A stretch of DNA of 64,000 bases from Gamsiella multidivaricata (lineage: Eukaryota > Mortierellomycota > Mortierellomycetes > Mortierellales > Mortierellaceae): NCBI RefSeq assembly GCF_025024155.1, contig NW_026251789.1:94693-158692 (forward strand), written 5' to 3'. The position numbers and the translations under genes are program-made. Shown piece by piece: positions 60,061 through 64,000 of this stretch. The notes below the pieces were generated by a model, which did not search any database, had not been told where the DNA came from, and was given only the letters and a program-made list of their open reading frames with translations. Position 1 is the first letter of the stretch. Each line of letters begins with the position of its first letter.

Positions 60061-60436
60061 GTCGAATCTGGTTTTTATCATCATTCTGATAGTGAAATCG
60101 ATGATAAAAGTTAATTCGAACATTTGAATTGACCCCCACAAAAAGAATACTGTAAAACGCAAAAGTATATAGTGTCCGTGACATTGACGCCAGCCACGCC
60201 TCATCATGCTAGTCAAAAAAAATACTTTCATTCACCCACACGCCTCTTCATGTCAACAAACATCCTCAATAAAAGACCCTAGTCCTTTGTGGAGAAGGCG
60301 TGACTGGCGTCAATGTCACGGACACTATATACTTTTGCGTTTTACAGTATTCTTTTTGTGGGGGTCAATTCAAATGTTCGAATTAACTTTTATCATCGAT
60401 TTCACTATCAAAATGATGACAAAAACCAGATTCGAC
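60061..60436. mobile_element. Foldback (MITE-like) element nested in the transposon's left inverted repeat
   Basis: Two 140-bp arms (60061-60200 and 60297-60436) are near-perfect inverted copies around a 96-bp spacer. TGTGCA flanks both sides (60055-60060 and 60437-60442) and is present once in the uninterrupted right repeat of the host transposon, which proves insertion. An equally valid reading takes CAGTC...GACTG as the ends (60059-60438) with TG duplicated; then its ends resemble those of the host transposon (CAGTC). No coding capacity. Confidence 0.85.
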
Positions 60437-60681
60437 TGTGCATTGTCCTATTAAAAATGCATCCATAAAAAAAGCACATGGATTGAATTGCCTCCCTAAA
60501 TGCACTACTCTAAAACCTGAAAACACAGTCTCGAATATATGGTGCACGTGATGACTGACGCATGCTGCAATCATGTCCAAGAAAAAAAGTAGAAAGTTAC
60601 ACATCGTTCTCGCTTCACACTCCTCTTCTTTTCGACGCGCTCGTTTTATTTTATACATTTAATTCAAACCTACCAGCCACC

Positions 60682-62826
60682 ATGCCCAAGACCGATGTCA
60701 AACGTAAACGTCCGTCGTTTGCGAAAGAGGCAAAGACGCGAACCCAAAAACAGAACCCTACCCCTCCTCAGCTCGCCTCCAAGAAGGATAAAACATATAC
60801 CAAACAACAGCTTGACGAGATCTACGCCCTTCGCCGACTACGATACAACGACCTTTTGACAAGTGCCAGGAACGATGACATGGCTGCTCACATGATGTTT
60901 CCTACTGCCGACCAGTTCGAGATCCCGATGTCAAGAGTCTCTCTTTCCCTGGAAAAACAAGTCGAGCTGTTGGATATATATCATTATCTCGAGAAAAGGA
61001 AAGAGAACTTCTCATTTACGCTCACCCACGATAACTTTGGGCCTGCGATGGGAATCAAACTTCACAGAAATACCCTTTATAAGATGCTCAAGCGAGAAGA
61101 CCAGGTACTTTCACATAACTGGCTGTCAAGAACTGTATATATCCAAGATATCGAAGGTAATTAATTGACACTCCTACTTACTTTTTAACGTTCAATAGAT
61201 ACGATCTGGTGCTGTAGCACTCCCGAAAGGCGCTCATTACATTGTCAAGCGGGAGGATACGATGCTTGAGCAGGTCATGCTTCGCTGGCTGCATGACCAA
61301 CGTAGGAAGAATGTTCCTGTATCCGGCAAGTTGATGCAGGATGCAGGTCATTTCGCTTGCACAGTTCTTTGTGACCTCAGGGATAAATCGGATAGTACTC
61401 GGTCCAAGGTACCACTATCATTTTCGGCTTGGTGGCTCGACAAATTCAGGAAGCGGTATCATATCTCGCACTGCCGACTTCAAGGAGAGGCAGGAGAGGT
61501 CGACCTGGAGGCTATCGAACCCGAGCTTATCGAAATTCGCCAGCTTTGCGCCCAGTACACTCCTGACAATATTTTCAACTGTGATGAGACTGGGATGTAT
61601 GTGAAAGAACTGGACACCAAATCGTATACAACCCCACTTTCCACATCAGGCGCTAAGGCAATCCGGGACTGCAGAGTATCTGTTATGTTTTGCATCAATG
61701 CTTCCGGAACATCACTCGCTATGGCCAAAGAAAAAAGTCATTGAGGCCGCTAGTTATCGGTAATGTATTATATTGTATAAGTGACTTCTGTGTGGATGAC
61801 CTTGACAACATATCTTTTTCAGATCCTAATCTTTATGTCTGTTCGTTAGTATTAGGTGAACACATCCCCAGAGACGTTGAAAAGGAGGCTGCCGCGAAGA
61901 TGACCATGGTGAGGATGAAGAAAGGATGGATGACCGGAGAAGTATTCGTACCCTGGCTACAAGACTTGGACAATGACCTTGACCAGCCCACTCTTCTTCT
62001 TCTGGATTCTGCAGGATCATACAACAATATCGATATGCGCGATCATTATGGAGGAGTTCCTTGGAAGCATCTTCGCATCCAGCGACTACCCAAAAACTCA
62101 ACTTCGGTCACTCAGCCTCTCGACGCCGGCGTCATCAGTGCTTTCAAAAGAGTGTTTCTGGAGATGCTTGGCTTTGAAACATATTATGCTCGCAACTTCG
62201 ACCAAACGGTAACTATTACCAATGGGCATGCCTGGTCACTGGTCCCGTATGCATGGGATCAGATGAAGTCTTCCATACTACGCAACCGCTTCGCCAAACC
62301 CCCAGTCCTTCCAACACAAATGCGCGATTATCTCCGACAACGACAGCCAACAAAGGAAGAGCAACAGCAGCAAAAACCTCGACACATTCAACATGAAAAA
62401 TACAAGGACCAGGAAAAGGCGTATTTTGAGCATATCATTGCCGAGATTGGGGTTGGGAATGAGCTGAATTTCACAATGTTAGAGAGCGGGGAGGAGCTGG
62501 CCAGAGGAGCGCTGCAACAAGTGAATGTGGATGGAGGAGGGCACGATACAACGGGCAGAAGTGTCGATAGCCTTGATGAGGCCGTAAGTCACGCAAGCTC
62601 GCCCATTTCAGACACGGAAATCGATACGACCATTCGAACGCTGAAACATTTGGCAGGCGACGATGATTTTCTCACAACCGATGGCATCAAGCGAGTTCGA
62701 CAGAGCGCGGAAGGTGGTTCAAGAAGAATGCAGGAGCTCCGAAAAATAGTAAAACAACTTGTACGTGTTGTTGGGGCCACTGAAGACGACGAGTTGGACA
62801 AGAACGTTACTGAAGGATGCGAATAG
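60682..62826 (+). pseudogene. Pogo/Tigger-type DDE transposase, frame disrupted
   Basis: Exon 60682-61104 codes a basic N-terminus (KTDVKRKRPSF) and a helix-turn-helix region (LSLEKQVELLDIYHYLEK). A GTACTT/AATAG intron leads in phase to 61199 on, with a CENP-B-like DNA-binding part (TMLEQVMLRWLHDQR) and FSAWWLDKFRKRY. The DDE_1 catalytic region follows: first Asp in IFNCDETGMY, second in LLLLDSAGSYN, third in SVTQPLDAGVISAFK, with 38 residues between the last two. Near 61725-61740, in an A-rich run, the frame moves. The upstream frame reaches a stop at 61744, while the expected PLVIG motif (SLRPLVIG) is read one frame over and continues to 62826. Either a one-base indel has broken the gene, or an unusual intron restores it. 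The C-terminal 120 residues are acidic. Confidence 0.8.
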
Positions 62827-62997
62827 TATATTTCTGGACATGATTGCAGCATGCGTCAGTCATCACGTGCACCATATATTCGAGACTGTGTTTTCAGGTT
62901 TTAGAGTAGTGCATTTAGGGAGACAATTCAATCCATGTGCTTTTTTTATGGATGCATTTTTAATAGGAACAATGCACACAAAAACCATTTTTGACTG

Positions 62998-64000
62998 TAG
63001 GAGGCCTAAAAGGAAATTACATTTCCGACCTCCTTAACTGGAAGAGAGGGCTGGGTCGAGCCTAGGAATGGCGGTAAATGTGAAGGCTGTGAGACGCCTA
63101 AAAAACAACGAGGAAGCGAACGCAACAAACTACTCCATTGATGCAAAGATACTAGCATGGAGATGCGTTGACCTGTTCGCTCTACTCACTCCCATCCACT
63201 TAAACTCCCGCCAATTTATCCTCCTTCCTCCTCCAGCGCTTATGTTATCCTTCGCTTCTTTTTTTTTAAAAAAAAAAAAAAAAAAAGTTGCTTTACGCGC
63301 TTCCAGGGGGTAAACATCCAAAGAGAGGAATGCACAAGGCAAAAAAAACAGAGAAAGGACAAAGAGAAACAAGTGGAGAAAGGACATGAGCGGAATGGGA
63401 CGAGCGAAATAGGAGGGGTGGTAGGAGGCTGCGTGGAAAGGCATCGGAGGCTCAGGTTCCGCGCGCGCCAAAAAAAAAAGAGACACCCGAGACTCTGCGT
63501 AGACTTACAATTACGGGAAGACAGCTCTGGAGGAGGGCTCTTTAGTATGAAAGCGGGGGTAGAGTGGGTTGAGGGAGGGCGCCAGTTGGGAGGTGATGAG
63601 CGGGAGGAGGCCCTGACATCTTGCCACGACCGCCATAGAATGATGACTAATAGACCTCACTTATGACAAGTACTATTCAATGTCTTGTCATCCACGCATT
63701 TAGAGTCTACAGCAGTTTTGATATGCGATTGGGCCCTGGGACTCTCTTAATGGGTCCAATACCTGCCAGTTACCGGTTTGGGCGAGTCACTGCTAGGAGC
63801 TGATCTCATCACCTCTTTTTTTTTTCTTTGATCGTGAGACATGCATTAAATTATCTCCATATCAATTGTGCCCTAGTTCCTTCAACAAACAACTCATTCA
63901 TGATTCGGAAATGCTGAGTTGATACGAAGGAAGGTCTATCTCGTGGGTTTAATTCATAGTGGTATGCTCTGATTATTGCTGCTATTGTTGCTGTTGTTGC
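62998..64000. other. Region without recognised gene
   Basis: Starts with a near-palindrome around GGAAATTACATTTCC (63013-63027) just outside the transposon. T/A tracts occur at 63258-63287 and 63823-63831. A GTTGCTGTTGTTGC repeat lies at the window end. No supported coding sequence. Confidence 0.35.

Larger units (their letters stand above)
60036..62997 (+). mobile_element. Pogo/Fot1-type DNA transposon with about 162-bp terminal inverted repeats
   Basis: The left terminus CAGTCAAAAATGGTTTTTG (60036 on) is the reverse complement of the right terminus ending at 62997. After removing a second element inserted at 60061-60436, the left repeat (60036-60060 plus 60443-60579) matches 62835-62997 almost base for base, giving repeats of about 162 bp. 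Between them lies a transposase gene (60682-62826). Without the insertion the element is about 2.58 kb. No TA duplication is visible (left flank TT, right flank TA), so the exact outer ends may lie slightly further out, where weak similarity (CCTTTT...CCTC) continues. Confidence 0.88.

Noticed and set aside
60206..60454. Two near-identical small ORFs on opposite strands around 60.0-60.45 kb
   Set aside because: They are the two arms of one inverted repeat read on opposite strands, not genes.
1..64000. CRISPR arrays, prokaryotic operons, rRNA genes, biosynthetic cluster
   Set aside because: None seen. Gene structure is eukaryotic throughout, and the genes have unrelated housekeeping roles.

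Overview
This window is nuclear DNA from a filamentous or early-diverging fungus, most likely Mucoromycota and Mortierella-like; that placement is inference. The support is intron-rich genes with short GT-AG introns, a fungal P3A plasma-membrane H+-ATPase, a VPS10 sorting receptor, Hal4/Npr1-type kinase features and a Mug70-like CBS/PB1 protein. These sit beside genes that budding yeast lacks or replaces (METTL16, COG7, CCDC25), with poly(A)-tailed LINE fragments and a pogo-type DNA transposon. Most exon boundaries below were derived by hand from splice sites and reading frame; where lengths are quoted the exons add up to an uninterrupted frame.

Layout. 1-4 kb: a pile of 5'-truncated LINE (non-LTR) copies on the minus strand, nested in one another with readable target-site duplications, ending about 110 bp before a tRNA-Gly(GCC) gene. 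4.1-6.3 kb: mostly unassigned, with a few exon-like pieces. 6.3-14.3 kb: a very large VPS10 receptor gene (minus) with three VPS10 modules. 14.5-15.3 kb: CCDC25-like (minus). 16.4-17.9 kb: LEA-2 domain membrane protein (plus). 18.2-22.9 kb: Rad26/CSB repair ATPase (minus). 23.5-26.1 kb: Ser/Thr kinase (plus). 26.5-27.5 kb: short-chain dehydrogenase (minus), divergent from COG7 (plus, 27.6-31.4 kb). 31.6-34.9 kb: H+-ATPase (minus). 35.6-37.1 kb: uroporphyrinogen decarboxylase (minus). 37.6-40.3 kb: CBS/PB1 protein (minus). 40.5-41.5 kb: another LINE fragment (plus). 41.6-47.1 kb: exportin CRM1 (minus). 47.7-49.9 kb: Atg22-like (minus). 50.3-52.6 kb: METTL16 (plus). 52.8-55.3 kb: SH3-EH protein (plus). 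55.3-58.3 kb: no recognised gene. 58.3-58.9 kb: small helical protein. 59.1-59.9 kb: SAM methyltransferase. 60.0-63.0 kb: pogo-type transposon with 162-bp inverted repeats and a second, foldback element inserted in its left repeat. 63-64 kb: nothing recognised.

The genes form an ordinary chromosomal housekeeping mix (membrane trafficking: VPS10, COG7, Atg22; nuclear export and RNA/DNA: CRM1, METTL16, Rad26; energy and heme: H+-ATPase, UROD) rather than a cluster. The accessory material is the transposable elements. The most unusual points are the triple VPS10 receptor, the nested LINE stack beside a tRNA gene, the transposon-in-transposon palindrome, and three introns that appear to use GC donors.
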